Positions 16,293 through 24,983 of a stretch of 64,000 nt of DNA are shown here, piece after piece. Location: the NCBI RefSeq assembly GCF_013408985.1, contig NZ_JACBZT010000001.1, forward strand, positions 2,232,001-2,296,000, given 5' to 3'. The position numbers and the translations under genes are program-made. The notes beneath the pieces were generated by a model. It ran no database searches and was not told where the DNA came from. It was given only the letters and a program-made list of their open reading frames with translations. Each line of letters begins with the position of its first letter. The first letter of the stretch is position 1. This DNA is from Petropleomorpha daqingensis. GTDB lineage: Bacteria; Actinomycetota; Actinomycetes; Mycobacteriales; Geodermatophilaceae.

Positions 16293-16763
16293 GTGACCAC
16301 GGAGGAACCGCGCTGGCTGAGCGCCGAGGAGCTCGACGTGTGGCTGCGGCTGTCCGTCGTCCTCGTCCGCCTGCCGCAGGAGCTGGACGCCCAGCTCCAA
16401 CGCGACGCGGGCATCAGCTGGTTCGAGTACATGGTGCTCGCCGGGCTGTCCGAGGCCCCCGACCGCACCGTGCGGATGAGCCGGCTCGCCGTGCTGACCA
16501 ACGGCTCGCTGTCCCGTCTCTCGCACGGGGTCAAGCGCCTGGAGAACCGCGGCTGGGTGGTCCGCAGCGCCTGCCCGGAGGACGGCCGGTTCACCAACGC
16601 GACGCTCACCGACGACGGCTACGCCAAGGTCGTGGCGACGGCGCCCGGCCATGTCGCGACCGTGCGCCGGTTCTTCGCCGACGTCCTGGAACCGGGGCAG
16701 CTGGCGCAGCTCGGCGGCGTCGTCGACACCGTGCTGACCCGGCTGGCGCCCGAGATCGCGTAG
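16293..16763 (+). CDS. MarR-family repressor, likely regulator of the divergent FMN reductase
   Basis: The 156-residue protein has the MarR fold with the helix-turn-helix at about 62-90 (RMSRLAVLTNGSLSRLSHGVKRL) and a short wing. TACGAT followed by six bases and GTG 16293 marks a leaderless start. One operator half-set overlaps its promoter. No single conserved ligand or redox residue can be assigned, although a cysteine lies just after the recognition helix (VRSACPEDGR) and could be an oxidation sensor. Its stop codon directly abuts the stop of the convergent VWA gene. Confidence 0.88.
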   Translation: MTTEEPRWLSAEELDVWLRLSVVLVRLPQELDAQLQRDAGISWFEYMVLAGLSEAPDRTVRMSRLAVLTNGSLSRLSHGVKRLENRGWVVRSACPEDGRFTNATLTDDGYAKVVATAPGHVATVRRFFADVLEPGQLAQLGGVVDTVLTRLAPEIA

Positions 16764-18431
16764 CTACTGCCGCTGGCGCAGCGCGTCGAAGAGGACGTCC
16801 TGCAGGTCGGTCGGGTCCTTGGCCGAGTAGGCCGCACCGCCGGTGACCTCGGCGATCTGCTGGAGCACGTCGAGGTCCGCGTCCGGCCCCAGGGCCACGC
16901 CGATCACCTTCACCGGCCGGTCGGGGTTGGCCTCGCTGCGCAGCGTGTCCAGCAGCCCCTGCAGCCCGATGCTCTGGTCGTCGTCGTCCGTCCCGTCGGT
17001 GACCACGAGGACGCTGTTGACGGCGTCGGGGTTGTAGTCGGCCTGGGCCGCGCGGACCGCGGCCAGCGTCGTGTCGTACAGCCCGGTCCCACCCGGCGTG
17101 AGCCGGTCGGGCAGCGTGTCCAGCTGCGCCGACAGCGTGTGGCGCTGCGACTGGCCCTCGACGTCGGCGTCCAGCCGCCGGGTCGGCACGAGCTCGGCGT
17201 AGTCCTTGTCGCCGTCGAGGTGGTAGGCGAAGTCCCACAGGCCGATCGCCGAGGCGTCGGGGATCAGCGTGAGCGCGCTCTTCGCCGCGTCGCGGGCGAG
17301 GGTCACCCGGGTGCCGTCGCCCACCGGCGCCTCCATCGACGTCGAGACGTCGAAGACGGCGAGGATCCGCGACGGCGCGACCAGGCTGGACAGCCGCGCC
17401 AGCAGCGTGCGGACGTCGGCGGGGTCGAGCGCGATCGGCTGCGGGGCGTCGGCGCGCAACCCGGCGTCCGTGGCGTGCGGCGGGGCGGCGCCGTCCGGGG
17501 TGCGGAAGCCGGCGGCGCGCGCCTTCTCGTGCGCGGCCCGGGAGGTCAGCCGCGCGACGACGGCGTCGACCGCGGCCGACCGCTCCCCGGACGGCGAGCC
17601 GACCCGCACGACCGGGTAGTCCAGGTACGGCGACCCGTCGCTCGGGTACACCGCGACGAGCTGCGAGGAGTCCGCGGCGGTCGTCGTCGCGTAGACCTGC
17701 TGCTCGCTGACCGGGACCAGCGGCGCGTCGACATCGCCCTTGCTCCCGGCGGCCAGCGCGTCCTCCGCGGTGGTCACCGGCCCGCGCGCGGCCGCCAGGA
17801 CGGCCTCGACGATCGCGTTGTCGGCGTCCTCGCCGCCACCCAGCCCGGCCCGGACGGCGCCCAGCGCCGAGACCGCCTCCGCGCTCTGGGCGATGTCGGG
17901 GATCGACACCGGCTGCTGGGTGCCGAACGCCTGCGGCCAGGACGGCGGCGAGCCGGTCCAGCCCAGCTGGTCGACCGCGGCGCGGCTCGTGGCCACGACC
18001 ACCGGGGAGCTGGCCAGCGCACCGTCGGCGGTGACGGCCCCGCCCTCCGGCGCCCGGGCCAGCCACAGCGACGAGTCCGGCACCCACACCTCGGGCAGCG
18101 CCGAGGCCTGCAGCGCGCCCAGGTCGCCCACGGTCTGCAGCGGCTCCTGCGTCGTCACCTCGGCCTGCGCGCAGCTGCCGTCGTCGAGCTGCTGCGGTCC
18201 GGACAGCAGCGACCTCGCCAGGTCGCCGATCTCCGGGGCGACGGTGACCCGCACGGTCCGGGTGGGGTCGCAGCCACCGGCCGACGCCACGGTCCACCAC
18301 ACGATCCCGCCGGCGGCCACGACGAGGACGGCGAGCCCGGCCAGGAGCACGCGCGGATCGAGGCGGCGGCCGGACGTGGAATGGTGGGTCGGCGGGTGCT
18401 CCGGGCTCTTCGGGGCGGCGTGTCGGCCCAT
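16764..18431 (-). CDS. Membrane-anchored solute-binding-like / VWA-domain fusion protein
   Basis: The 555-residue protein starts with a polar tail and one transmembrane helix at about 28-48 (VLLAGLAVLVVAAGGIVWW). Residues about 55-330 resemble extracellular solute-binding proteins, with VWVPDSSLWLA and SSPVVVATSRA. Residues about 350-555 are a von Willebrand A domain with a MIDAS motif (FDVSTSM) and VVTDGTDDD. Such fusions are found in actinobacteria next to surface-glycan genes; the ligand is unknown. It converges with marR without a spacer and lies beside UDP-glucuronate decarboxylase and the heptose operon. Confidence 0.82.
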   Translation of the reverse strand: MGRHAAPKSPEHPPTHHSTSGRRLDPRVLLAGLAVLVVAAGGIVWWTVASAGGCDPTRTVRVTVAPEIGDLARSLLSGPQQLDDGSCAQAEVTTQEPLQTVGDLGALQASALPEVWVPDSSLWLARAPEGGAVTADGALASSPVVVATSRAAVDQLGWTGSPPSWPQAFGTQQPVSIPDIAQSAEAVSALGAVRAGLGGGEDADNAIVEAVLAAARGPVTTAEDALAAGSKGDVDAPLVPVSEQQVYATTTAADSSQLVAVYPSDGSPYLDYPVVRVGSPSGERSAAVDAVVARLTSRAAHEKARAAGFRTPDGAAPPHATDAGLRADAPQPIALDPADVRTLLARLSSLVAPSRILAVFDVSTSMEAPVGDGTRVTLARDAAKSALTLIPDASAIGLWDFAYHLDGDKDYAELVPTRRLDADVEGQSQRHTLSAQLDTLPDRLTPGGTGLYDTTLAAVRAAQADYNPDAVNSVLVVTDGTDDDDQSIGLQGLLDTLRSEANPDRPVKVIGVALGPDADLDVLQQIAEVTGGAAYSAKDPTDLQDVLFDALRQRQ

Positions 18432-18527
18432 GCTCGCTCTCAGTCGTCGGGGTCAGCGTTCCGCTCCCCCCGAGCGCGCCGGCCCCACAGACTAACGGGC
18501 CTGCCCCGCCCGTGGCGCCGTCCCAGG

Positions 18528-19523
18528 TCAGCCCGCCGCGACGGACCTCCCGCCGAGCTCCTCGGCGAACCAGGCCACCGTGCGCCGCAGCCCCTCCTCC
18601 GAGGAGACCGAGGGCCGCCAGCCCAGCCGCGTCTCGGCGCGGGTGCTGTCGGGACGGCGCACCTTCGGGTCGTCCACCGGCAGGTCGATGAACTCGATGG
18701 GCGACGCCGAACCGGTCAGCTCCGTGATCCACTCGGCGAGCCGGAGCACGGACAGCTCGTCGGGGTTGCCGATGTTGATCGGCCCCGCTTCGGCGGAGAA
18801 CGCCATCGCCAGGATGCCGCGCACCGTGTCGTCGACGTAGCAGATCGAGCGGGTCTGCGAGCCGTCGCCGGCCACCGTCAGCGGGCGACCGGACAGCGCC
18901 TGGCCGATGAAGGCGGGGATGGCCCGGCCGTCGTCCGGGCGCATCCGCGGACCGTAGGTGTTGAAGATCCGCACGATGCCGGTGTCGGTGCCCTTGTACG
19001 TGCGGTACGCGGTGGTCATGGCCTCGCTGAACCGCTTGGCCTCGTCGTAGACCCCACGCGGGCCGACCGGGTTGACGTTGCCCCAGTAGTCCTCGTCCTG
19101 CGGGTGCTGCAGCGGGTCGCCGTAGACCTCGGAGGTCGAGGCGAGCACGTACCGGGCGCCCTTGTCGTTGGCCAGCCCGAGGGTGTGCAGGGTGCCGAGG
19201 CTGCCGACCTTGAGCGTCTCGATCGGCATCTTCAGGTAGTCGAGCGGGCTGGCCGGCGAGGCGAAGTGCAGCACCAGGTCCACCGGGCCGGGCACGTGGA
19301 CGAAGTCGGTGACGTCGCAGCGGATCAGCCGGAAGCCGGGCCGCTCCATGAGGTGCCGCACGTTCTGCGGGGAGCCGGTGAGGAAGTTGTCGAGGCAGAC
19401 CACCTCGACGCCCCGGTCGAGCAGGTGCTCGCACAGGTGCGACCCCAGGAACCCGGCGCCGCCGGTGACCACCGCCCGTCCGATGCTGCGCGCCTCGCGG
19501 ATCGGACCGGTGCCCTGTGCCAT
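18528..19523 (-). CDS. UDP-glucuronate decarboxylase (UDP-xylose synthase)-like SDR
   Basis: The 331-residue extended short-chain dehydrogenase has the NAD loop [11 protein letters not shown], the catalytic Thr/Ser of [10 protein letters not shown], and the Tyr-Lys pair in [22 protein letters not shown] and [10 protein letters not shown] are hallmarks of UDP-xylose synthases, which decarboxylate UDP-glucuronate. It probably supplies a nucleotide pentose to surface glycan synthesis near the glycosyltransferase operon. It is not the ADP-heptose epimerase HldD by these motifs. ATG 19523 is the chosen start. Confidence 0.88.
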   Translation of the reverse strand: MAQGTGPIREARSIGRAVVTGGAGFLGSHLCEHLLDRGVEVVCLDNFLTGSPQNVRHLMERPGFRLIRCDVTDFVHVPGPVDLVLHFASPASPLDYLKMPIETLKVGSLGTLHTLGLANDKGARYVLASTSEVYGDPLQHPQDEDYWGNVNPVGPRGVYDEAKRFSEAMTTAYRTYKGTDTGIVRIFNTYGPRMRPDDGRAIPAFIGQALSGRPLTVAGDGSQTRSICYVDDTVRGILAMAFSAEAGPINIGNPDELSVLRLAEWITELTGSASPIEFIDLPVDDPKVRRPDSTRAETRLGWRPSVSSEEGLRRTVAWFAEELGGRSVAAG

Positions 19524-19562
19524 GCCCGCGCCCTACCCGGCGATCCCCACCGCACACGTGCG

Positions 19563-19600
19563 CCGGGGAGGGCAGGAGTCGCGACTCCTGCCCTCCCCGG
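19563..19600. terminator. 38-bp perfect palindrome, terminator after the DUF2630 gene
   Basis: Positions 19563-19600 are an uninterrupted perfect palindrome of 19-bp arms, six bases downstream of the DUF2630 stop on the minus strand. As RNA it would form an almost loopless hairpin. It separates that gene from UDP-glucuronate decarboxylase. Confidence 0.8.
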
Positions 19601-19606
19601 GCGGCG

Positions 19607-19843
19607 TCACTGGAGGTAGTTCTCGACCTCCTGCTCGGGGCGGGCGCTCGCCTCGTCCGGGTTCTCGCCGTACTGCCGCTTGGCCCGCCACTGGCGCAGC
19701 AGGTCCCAGCACTGGTCCAGCTGGGTCTCCACGTGGGACAGGCGTGCGCGCTCGTCGTCGGTGTGCTGCCCGCTGCTGCCGCGCAGCTGGTGCTCCTCGT
19801 CGACCAGGGCGGAGATCCGCCCGAGGATGTCCTTCTCGTCCAC
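19607..19843 (-). CDS. DUF2630 family small protein
   Basis: The 78-residue product begins MDEKDILGRISALVDEEHQL, the typical opening of DUF2630 proteins in actinobacteria, and continues with a charged helix (ERARLSHVETQLDQCWDLLRQWRAKR). It is likely an all-helical, coiled-coil-like cytoplasmic protein of unknown function. GTG 19843 has GGGAG eight bases upstream and matches the family start; upstream in-frame codons are not conserved-looking. Confidence 0.8.
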   Translation of the reverse strand: MDEKDILGRISALVDEEHQLRGSSGQHTDDERARLSHVETQLDQCWDLLRQWRAKRQYGENPDEASARPEQEVENYLQ

Positions 19844-19917
19844 TGGCTGCTCCCTGTGCTCGATGTCTCGGCCCAGTCTCGCCGCTCGGCGGTCGCCTGG
19901 TCGAGCCGGGGGATATG

Positions 19918-19939
19918 GTTGCTTCACATCAACTAAGTT
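19918..19939 (+). promoter_or_regulatory. Promoter and candidate operator of the MFS-marR operon
   Basis: GTTG-N8-CAAC (19918-19933) is an imperfectly spaced inverted repeat directly before TAAGTT (19934-19939), a TANNNT -10 box. A repressor bound there would block RNA polymerase. The MarR encoded at the end of the same operon is the natural candidate. Confidence 0.4.
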
Positions 19940-19965
19940 TTCGAGCAGTTCGAGGGGACCGCACC

Positions 19966-21696
19966 GTGGCCGTGGAGACAGCTCCGCCCGTGCCCACTCC
20001 GCCCACCGGCCGCCGCACGCGCTGGGACAAGGACCACCCCCGCTACAAGTGGGTCGCGCTGTCCAACACCACGCTCGGCACGCTCATGGCGACGATCAAC
20101 GGCTCGATCGTGATCATCAGCCTGCCGGCGATCTTCCGCGGGATCGGCATCGACCCTCTGCAGGAGGGCAACGTCAGCTTCCTGCTCTGGATGATCATGG
20201 GCTTCCTGCTCGCCAGCGCGGTGCTCGTGGTCACCTTCGGCCGGCTCGGCGACATGTTCGGCCGGGTCCGCATCTACTCGCTCGGCTTCGTCGTCTTCAC
20301 CGTCGCCTCGCTGGCGCTCGGGCTGGTCCCGATGTCCGGCTCGGGCGGCGCGCTGTGGCTGATCGTCTGGCGGATCGTGCAGGGCGTCGGCAGCGCGATG
20401 CTGTTCGCCAACTCGACGGCGATCCTCACCGACGCCTTCCCGTCCCGGCAGCGCGGGCTCGCGCTCGGCATCAACCAGGTCGCCGCGCTCGCGGGCAGCT
20501 TCCTCGGCCTGATCGTCGGCGGTCTGCTCTCGGAGCTGGACTGGCGCGCGGTGTTCTGGGTCAGCGTGCCGTTCGGCCTGCTGGGGACCGTCTGGTCCTA
20601 CAGGTCGCTGCACGAGCTGGGCACCCGCAGGTCCGGTCGGCTCGACGTCCCCGGCAACCTGACCTTCGCCGTCGGCCTGTCGGTGCTGCTCATCGCGATC
20701 ACCTACGGCATCCAGCCCTACGGCGGCCACACCACCGGCTGGCTGAACCCGTGGGTGCTGGGCGGGCTCATCGGCGGCGTCGTCCTGCTGGTCGCCTTCT
20801 GCGTGGTCGAGTCGAAGGTCGCCGACCCCATGTTCGACCTGAAGCTCTTCCGCATCCGCGCCTTCTCGGCGGGCAACCTCGCCGGGCTGCTGGCCTCGAT
20901 CAGCCGCGGCGGCCTGCAGTTCATGCTGATCATCTGGCTGCAGGGCATCTGGCTGCCGCTGCACGGCTACAGCTTCGAGTCGACGCCGCTGTGGGCGGCG
21001 GTCTACCTGCTCCCGCTGACCATCGGCTTCCTGATCGCCGGTCCGGCTTCGGGGGCGCTCTCGGACAAGTTCGGCGCCCGCTGGTTCGCCACCGGCGGCC
21101 TGCTGCTGACCGCGGTCACCTACATCGGGCTCTTCCTCATCCCGGTCGACTTCCCCTACTGGCTGTTCGCGCTGCTCATCGCGCTCAACGGGGTCGGTTC
21201 CGGGCTGTTCGCGGCGCCGAACACGACCGCGATCATGAACAGCGTGCCGGCCTCCGAGCGGGGCATCGCCTCGGGCATGCGCGGCACGTTCTTCAACTCG
21301 GGGACGTCGCTGTCGATCGGCATCTTCTTCTCGCTGATGATCGTCGGCCTGGCCTCGACGCTGCCCGCGACGATGAGCTCGGGGCTGCAGCACCAGGGGG
21401 TCAGCGCGCAGGTGGCCGACGGGGTGGCCCAGCTGCCCCCGGTGGCCAGCCTGTTCGCCGCCTTCCTCGGCTACAACCCGATCCAGCGGCTGCTCGGCCC
21501 GACCGGCGCGCTCGACCAGGTCAGCGCGCACCAGGCGGCCACGCTCACCGGCGGCGAGTTCTTCCCGCAGCTGATCAGCGGCCCGTTCCACAGCGGCCTG
21601 GTCGTCGTCTTCACCGCCGCGGCGGCGATGTCGGTGATCGGCGCGCTGGCCTCGCTGCTGCGCGGCGGCCGCTACGTGCACGGCGAGGACGCATGA
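19966..21696 (+). CDS. DHA2/EmrB-type MFS drug efflux transporter
   Basis: The 576-residue protein has about 14 predicted transmembrane helices. It has the MFS motif A-like loop GRLGDMFGRVRIYSLG, the QGVGSAMLFANSTAILTDAFP motif and the GLALGINQVAALAGSFLGLIVGG motif C region of proton-driven drug antiporters. Efflux of hydrophobic or cationic toxins is the family role; substrates are unknown. GTG 19966 has GAGGGGA upstream. A marR gene overlaps its stop by 4 bp and probably represses the pair through the promoter palindrome. Confidence 0.9.
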   Translation: MAVETAPPVPTPPTGRRTRWDKDHPRYKWVALSNTTLGTLMATINGSIVIISLPAIFRGIGIDPLQEGNVSFLLWMIMGFLLASAVLVVTFGRLGDMFGRVRIYSLGFVVFTVASLALGLVPMSGSGGALWLIVWRIVQGVGSAMLFANSTAILTDAFPSRQRGLALGINQVAALAGSFLGLIVGGLLSELDWRAVFWVSVPFGLLGTVWSYRSLHELGTRRSGRLDVPGNLTFAVGLSVLLIAITYGIQPYGGHTTGWLNPWVLGGLIGGVVLLVAFCVVESKVADPMFDLKLFRIRAFSAGNLAGLLASISRGGLQFMLIIWLQGIWLPLHGYSFESTPLWAAVYLLPLTIGFLIAGPASGALSDKFGARWFATGGLLLTAVTYIGLFLIPVDFPYWLFALLIALNGVGSGLFAAPNTTAIMNSVPASERGIASGMRGTFFNSGTSLSIGIFFSLMIVGLASTLPATMSSGLQHQGVSAQVADGVAQLPPVASLFAAFLGYNPIQRLLGPTGALDQVSAHQAATLTGGEFFPQLISGPFHSGLVVVFTAAAAMSVIGALASLLRGGRYVHGEDA

Positions 21697-22142
21697 GCGC
21701 CCCCGACGTCGATGTGCCGCCGGCGCAGGTCGCCGACCTGCTGCTCGCGCTGTCCCGGGCGCGGCGCTGGCTGTCCCGCCTGGCCACGGACCAGCCCGCC
21801 CCGCTCGGCTCGAGCGGGGTCTCGGCCCTGGCCGAGATCCGCCGCTCCGGCCCGATGCGGCTGGGCGACCTCGCCGCGCGGGAGCGGATCGCCCCGCCGA
21901 CCCTCTCGCGGATCGTGGCCGGCCTGGTGGAGCACGGGTACGTCGAGCGCAGCCCGGACCCGGACGACGCCCGGGCGGGGCTGGTCCGCATCACCGAGGC
22001 CGGTGAGCAGCTGCTCGGCGGGCTGCGCTCGCACCGCACGACCGAGCTGTCCGCCCGGCTCGCCCGGTTGTCGCCGCAGGACCGGGAGGCGCTGCTGGCC
22101 GCCGCCCCGGCCCTGCACCGGCTGCTGGACGAGGGCGCCTGA
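21693..22142 (+). CDS. MarR-family regulator of the efflux operon
   Basis: The 149-residue winged-helix protein contains MRLGDLAARERIAPPTLSRIVAGLVEHGYVERSPDPDDARAGLVRIT-type helix-turn-helix and wing segments. ATG 21693 overlaps the transporter stop (ATGA), so both are translated from one mRNA. It is likely an autoregulating, ligand-released repressor of the pump; the inducer is not visible from sequence. Confidence 0.87.
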   Translation: MSAPDVDVPPAQVADLLLALSRARRWLSRLATDQPAPLGSSGVSALAEIRRSGPMRLGDLAARERIAPPTLSRIVAGLVEHGYVERSPDPDDARAGLVRITEAGEQLLGGLRSHRTTELSARLARLSPQDREALLAAAPALHRLLDEGA

Positions 22143-22190
22143 GCCGTTCGGCCCTGGTCGGAGGGCCCTGCTGCTCCCGACGATCTGCGC

Positions 22191-23048
22191 GTGGCAGCGC
22201 TGCACCAGAGAGGTGAGCGGCTCGTGGCCGCGGCTCGGGAGCGCTACACCGGGTCGCAGGCCGAGTCGGTCGTGGGCCGGCTCAAGGACCTGAACGTGAT
22301 CACCGAGACGACGGTGTTCGGCTCCGCGTTCCTGCTCTCCGCGCTGCCGCTCATGGTCCTGCTCAGCTCCTTCGCCAACCGGCGGATCGAGGAGGACCTG
22401 GCCAGCCACCTCGGCCTCAACGAGCAGGCCACGCGCGTCGTGGGGCAGCTGTTCCACGTCTCCGCGCAGCGCTCGGTGCTGGCCGTCGCGGTGGCCATCG
22501 TGCTCACCCTGGCCGGCACCCTGGGTGTCGCGAGCTCGGTGCAGAAGTTCTACGAGCGGATCCTCGGCGGCCGCCGCCGGCACCGCACCGACCTGCTCCG
22601 GCTCCTGCTGTGGATCGCGGCGCTGTGCGTGTGGCTCGCCCTCGACGCCGTTCTCGCGCGCGTCGCCCACGGCATCCCCGGCGGGGTCGTCCTGGAGGGG
22701 ATCGCCGTCCTGGCGGTGACGACCGCCTTCTTCTGGTGGTCGATGCACCTGCTGCTCGGCGGCGCCCGGCCGTGGCCGAGCCTGGTGCGGCCGGCCCTCG
22801 TCACCGCCGTGCTCTGGCTCGTCCTGGAGGGCGGCTCTGCCCTCTACTTCTCCACCGCGATCACCAACGACAACCGGATCTACGGCGCGGTCGGGGTGGT
22901 CTTCAGCCTGATGACCTGGTTCGTCCTGGTGGCGGTCGTGGTGGTGCTGGGTGCCCTGCTCGGTGAGGTCTGGCAGGAGCGCGCCGTCGCGCGCCGCCCT
23001 CAGCCCGACTCCGGCACCCAGCCCTCGACGAACGCGGCCAGCCGGTAG
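22191..23048 (+). CDS. YihY/BrkB family inner-membrane protein
   Basis: The protein is up to 285 residues with about six membrane helices and matches the YihY/BrkB family, with a LLSALPLMVLLSSF first helix and a LLGGARPWPSLVRPALVTAVLW region. The biochemical function of the family is unsettled. GTG 22191 is the longest start; GTG 22224, preceded by an AGAGAGGTG Shine-Dalgarno, is as likely. Its last 49 bp overlap the 3' end of the convergent tyrA gene. Confidence 0.82.
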   Translation: MAALHQRGERLVAAARERYTGSQAESVVGRLKDLNVITETTVFGSAFLLSALPLMVLLSSFANRRIEEDLASHLGLNEQATRVVGQLFHVSAQRSVLAVAVAIVLTLAGTLGVASSVQKFYERILGGRRRHRTDLLRLLLWIAALCVWLALDAVLARVAHGIPGGVVLEGIAVLAVTTAFFWWSMHLLLGGARPWPSLVRPALVTAVLWLVLEGGSALYFSTAITNDNRIYGAVGVVFSLMTWFVLVAVVVVLGALLGEVWQERAVARRPQPDSGTQPSTNAASR

Positions 23049-23896
23049 GTCACGGCCCCGCCGGCGCGGCCGAGCGCGAGCAGCGCCTGCCGGTCGACGG
23101 GCACCCGCACCGGACGGCGGCCGACGCCCCCGGTGACCGCCGCGTGCCCGGCCGCCACCAGCTCGTGCCACGGGCGGGACAGTTGCGCGAGCACCCGGTC
23201 GAGAGCGGCCGCGGTCGGGCCGGCGTTGCCCTCGACCATCGCCGTCACGAACTCCGGATCGCTGCCGATCACCCGCGTGCCGCCGGCGAAGCTGCCCGCG
23301 GCCAGGTTCAGCGCCAGCGGGCCGGCCTCGGCCGCCGCCGCGGCCAGCGCGGCGGCCAGCAGGTGCGGCACGTGGCTGATCGCGGCCACCGCGTCGTCGT
23401 GGTCGGCCGCGGTCACCGGCACCACCTCGGCGCCGACCTGCAGGGCGACCTCCGCGACCCGCAGCCAGCGCGCCAGCTCGGTGCCCGCCTCCAGGCAGAC
23501 CGCCCACCGCGCACCGGTGAACAGCGCCGGATCGGTCGCCTCGTGGCCGGAGCGCTCGGTGCCGCACATCGGGTGGCCGCCGACGTACCGGCTGCCGTAC
23601 CGGGCGCCGAGCTCGGCGAGCACCGGCGTCTTGACCGAGCCGAGGTCGGTGACCGTCGCGTCGGGGGCGACGTCGAGGTCGTCCAGCGCGGTCGCCAGCG
23701 CGGGCAGCGGCACGGCCAGGACGACGACGCCGTCGAGCTCGCGGCCGATCCGCACGCCGCGCGCGGCCGCGGCGTCGCGGGCGGCGGGATCGACGTCCCA
23801 TCCGGTGACCGGCCGCCCGGCGGCGACCAGGGCCGCGGCGAGCGAGCCGCCGAGCTGGCCGAGGCCGACCACCGACACCGGCGGGACGGGCATCAT
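23000..23896 (-). CDS. tyrA: Prephenate dehydrogenase
   Basis: The 298-residue protein has an N-terminal NAD fold (VVGLGQLGGSLAAAL), DLGSVK and the prephenate-site motif GGHPMCGTERSG, with the helical dimerisation domain after about 165 (HVPHLLAAAL). TyrA oxidatively decarboxylates prephenate to 4-hydroxyphenylpyruvate for tyrosine. No ACT domain is present, so allosteric tyrosine control through ACT is not expected. ATG 23896 overlaps the stop of the upstream thioesterase by 4 bp. Confidence 0.9.
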   Translation of the reverse strand: MMPVPPVSVVGLGQLGGSLAAALVAAGRPVTGWDVDPAARDAAAARGVRIGRELDGVVVLAVPLPALATALDDLDVAPDATVTDLGSVKTPVLAELGARYGSRYVGGHPMCGTERSGHEATDPALFTGARWAVCLEAGTELARWLRVAEVALQVGAEVVPVTAADHDDAVAAISHVPHLLAAALAAAAAEAGPLALNLAAGSFAGGTRVIGSDPEFVTAMVEGNAGPTAAALDRVLAQLSRPWHELVAAGHAAVTGGVGRRPVRVPVDRQALLALGRAGGAVTYRLAAFVEGWVPESG

Positions 23897-24309
23897 GCGG
23901 TCTCCCAGGCGCGGTCGGTGCGGAAGACCCGGGCCAGGGCGGTGGCGACCAGCCGGCCGTCCTGCGCGCGGGCGTCGATCCGGTAGACGGCGGTGCGGCT
24001 GCTGCGGTGCACCTCGACGCCCTCGGCGACGAGCACGTCGCCCTCGGCGCCGGGGGAGAGGAACTCGGTGTGCACGTCCTGGGCGACGGCCACCGTGCCG
24101 TGGCTGTTGCTCACCGCGGCGTGGACGACGTCGAGCAGCGCCATCGTCGCCCCGCCGTGCGCCATCCCGACCGCGTTGAGCAGCTGCGGTCCGACGGTCA
24201 TCGAGGCGCGCGCGTACCCGGGCCGGACCTGCTCCAGCGTGATGCCGAGGTGCCCGGCCAGCGGGTCGGCCGCGAGCCGGGCGAACAGGTCGGCCGGGAC
24301 GTCGTCCAT
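23893..24309 (-). CDS. PaaI-like hotdog-fold thioesterase
   Basis: The 138-residue protein has the PaaI-type hotdog motif NAVGMAHGGATMALLD near 45-60, with an expected catalytic Asp or Asn in that helix. It hydrolyses acyl- or aryl-CoA thioesters by family; the substrate is unknown. TAAGGT lies six bases upstream of ATG 24309, so the mRNA is probably leaderless. It is translationally coupled to tyrA. Its start is only 11 bp from the divergent methyltransferase start. Confidence 0.85.
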   Translation of the reverse strand: MDDVPADLFARLAADPLAGHLGITLEQVRPGYARASMTVGPQLLNAVGMAHGGATMALLDVVHAAVSNSHGTVAVAQDVHTEFLSPGAEGDVLVAEGVEVHRSSRTAVYRIDARAQDGRLVATALARVFRTDRAWETA

Positions 24310-24321
24310 GATCGGACCTTA
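24307..24321. promoter_or_regulatory. Interlocked divergent leaderless promoters
   Basis: The minus-strand -10 box TAAGGT (24316-24321) overlaps the ATG of the plus-strand methyltransferase. The plus-strand -10-like box CATGAT (24307-24312) overlaps the ATG of the minus-strand thioesterase. Each lies 6-8 bases from its own start codon, so both mRNAs would be leaderless. Confidence 0.5.
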
Positions 24322-24983
24322 TGACCCCGCGGTCGTTCCTCCTGACCGAGCAACTCGGCGACTACGTCCGCGCGTCGTCCGAGCCCCCGGACGACGTGGT
24401 CCGCGACCTGCTGGCCGAGACCGCCGAGCTGGGCGAGCGGGGCGAGGCGCCGCCGACGTTCCAGATCCCGCCGGAGCAGGGCGCGCTCATGCAGCTGCTC
24501 ACCCGGGCGCTCGGCGTGCGGCGGGCGGTGGAGATCGGCACGTTCACCGGGTTCTCCGCCCTCTGCGTGGCCCGCGGCCTGCCCGCCGACGGCTCGCTGA
24601 TCTGCCTGGACACCAGCGCGGAGTGGACGGCGATCGCCCGCCGGTACTGGGAGCGCGCCGGCGTGGCCGACCGGATCGAGGTCCGCCTGGGCGACGCGCA
24701 CGAGACGGTGCGGGCGCTGCCGGCCGAGCCGGTGCTCGACCTCGCGTTCGTCGACGCCGACAAGGCCGGTTACGCCGACTACGTCGACCAGCTGCACCCG
24801 CGGCTGCGCACCGACGGGCTCGTGCTGCTGGACAACACGCTGCGCAGCGGCAAGGTCCTCGACCCCCAGGACGACGACGCCCGTGCCGTGGCCGAGCTGA
24901 ACGCCGCGCTGGCGGCCGACCCGCGGTGGGAGACCGTGCTGCTGCCGGTGTCCGACGGCCTGACGTTCCTGAGGAAGAGATGA
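24321..24983 (+). CDS. Class I SAM-dependent O-methyltransferase
   Basis: The 220-residue protein matches the caffeoyl-CoA/catechol-type O-methyltransferase family 3. It has VEIGTFTGFSALCVARGLP (SAM motif I), LICLDTS (acidic ribose contact), LAFVDADKAGYADYVD (metal-binding Asp and motif) and LLDNTL. It methylates a small hydroxylated compound with divalent metal; the substrate is unknown. ATG 24321 has no Shine-Dalgarno and is likely leaderless. The TadA-associated gene overlaps its stop by 4 bp. Confidence 0.88.
   Translation: MTPRSFLLTEQLGDYVRASSEPPDDVVRDLLAETAELGERGEAPPTFQIPPEQGALMQLLTRALGVRRAVEIGTFTGFSALCVARGLPADGSLICLDTSAEWTAIARRYWERAGVADRIEVRLGDAHETVRALPAEPVLDLAFVDADKAGYADYVDQLHPRLRTDGLVLLDNTLRSGKVLDPQDDDARAVAELNAALAADPRWETVLLPVSDGLTFLRKR

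Noticed and set aside
18528-19523. The SDR epimerase as the missing HldD of the heptose pathway
   Set aside because: The [11 protein letters not shown] and MRPDDGR motifs point to UDP-glucuronate decarboxylase, not ADP-heptose epimerase.
19933-21681. 582-codon frame antisense to the MFS transporter
   Set aside because: The plus-strand transporter has clear membrane helices and motifs; the antisense product is Arg/Asp/Gly-rich with no recognisable domain.
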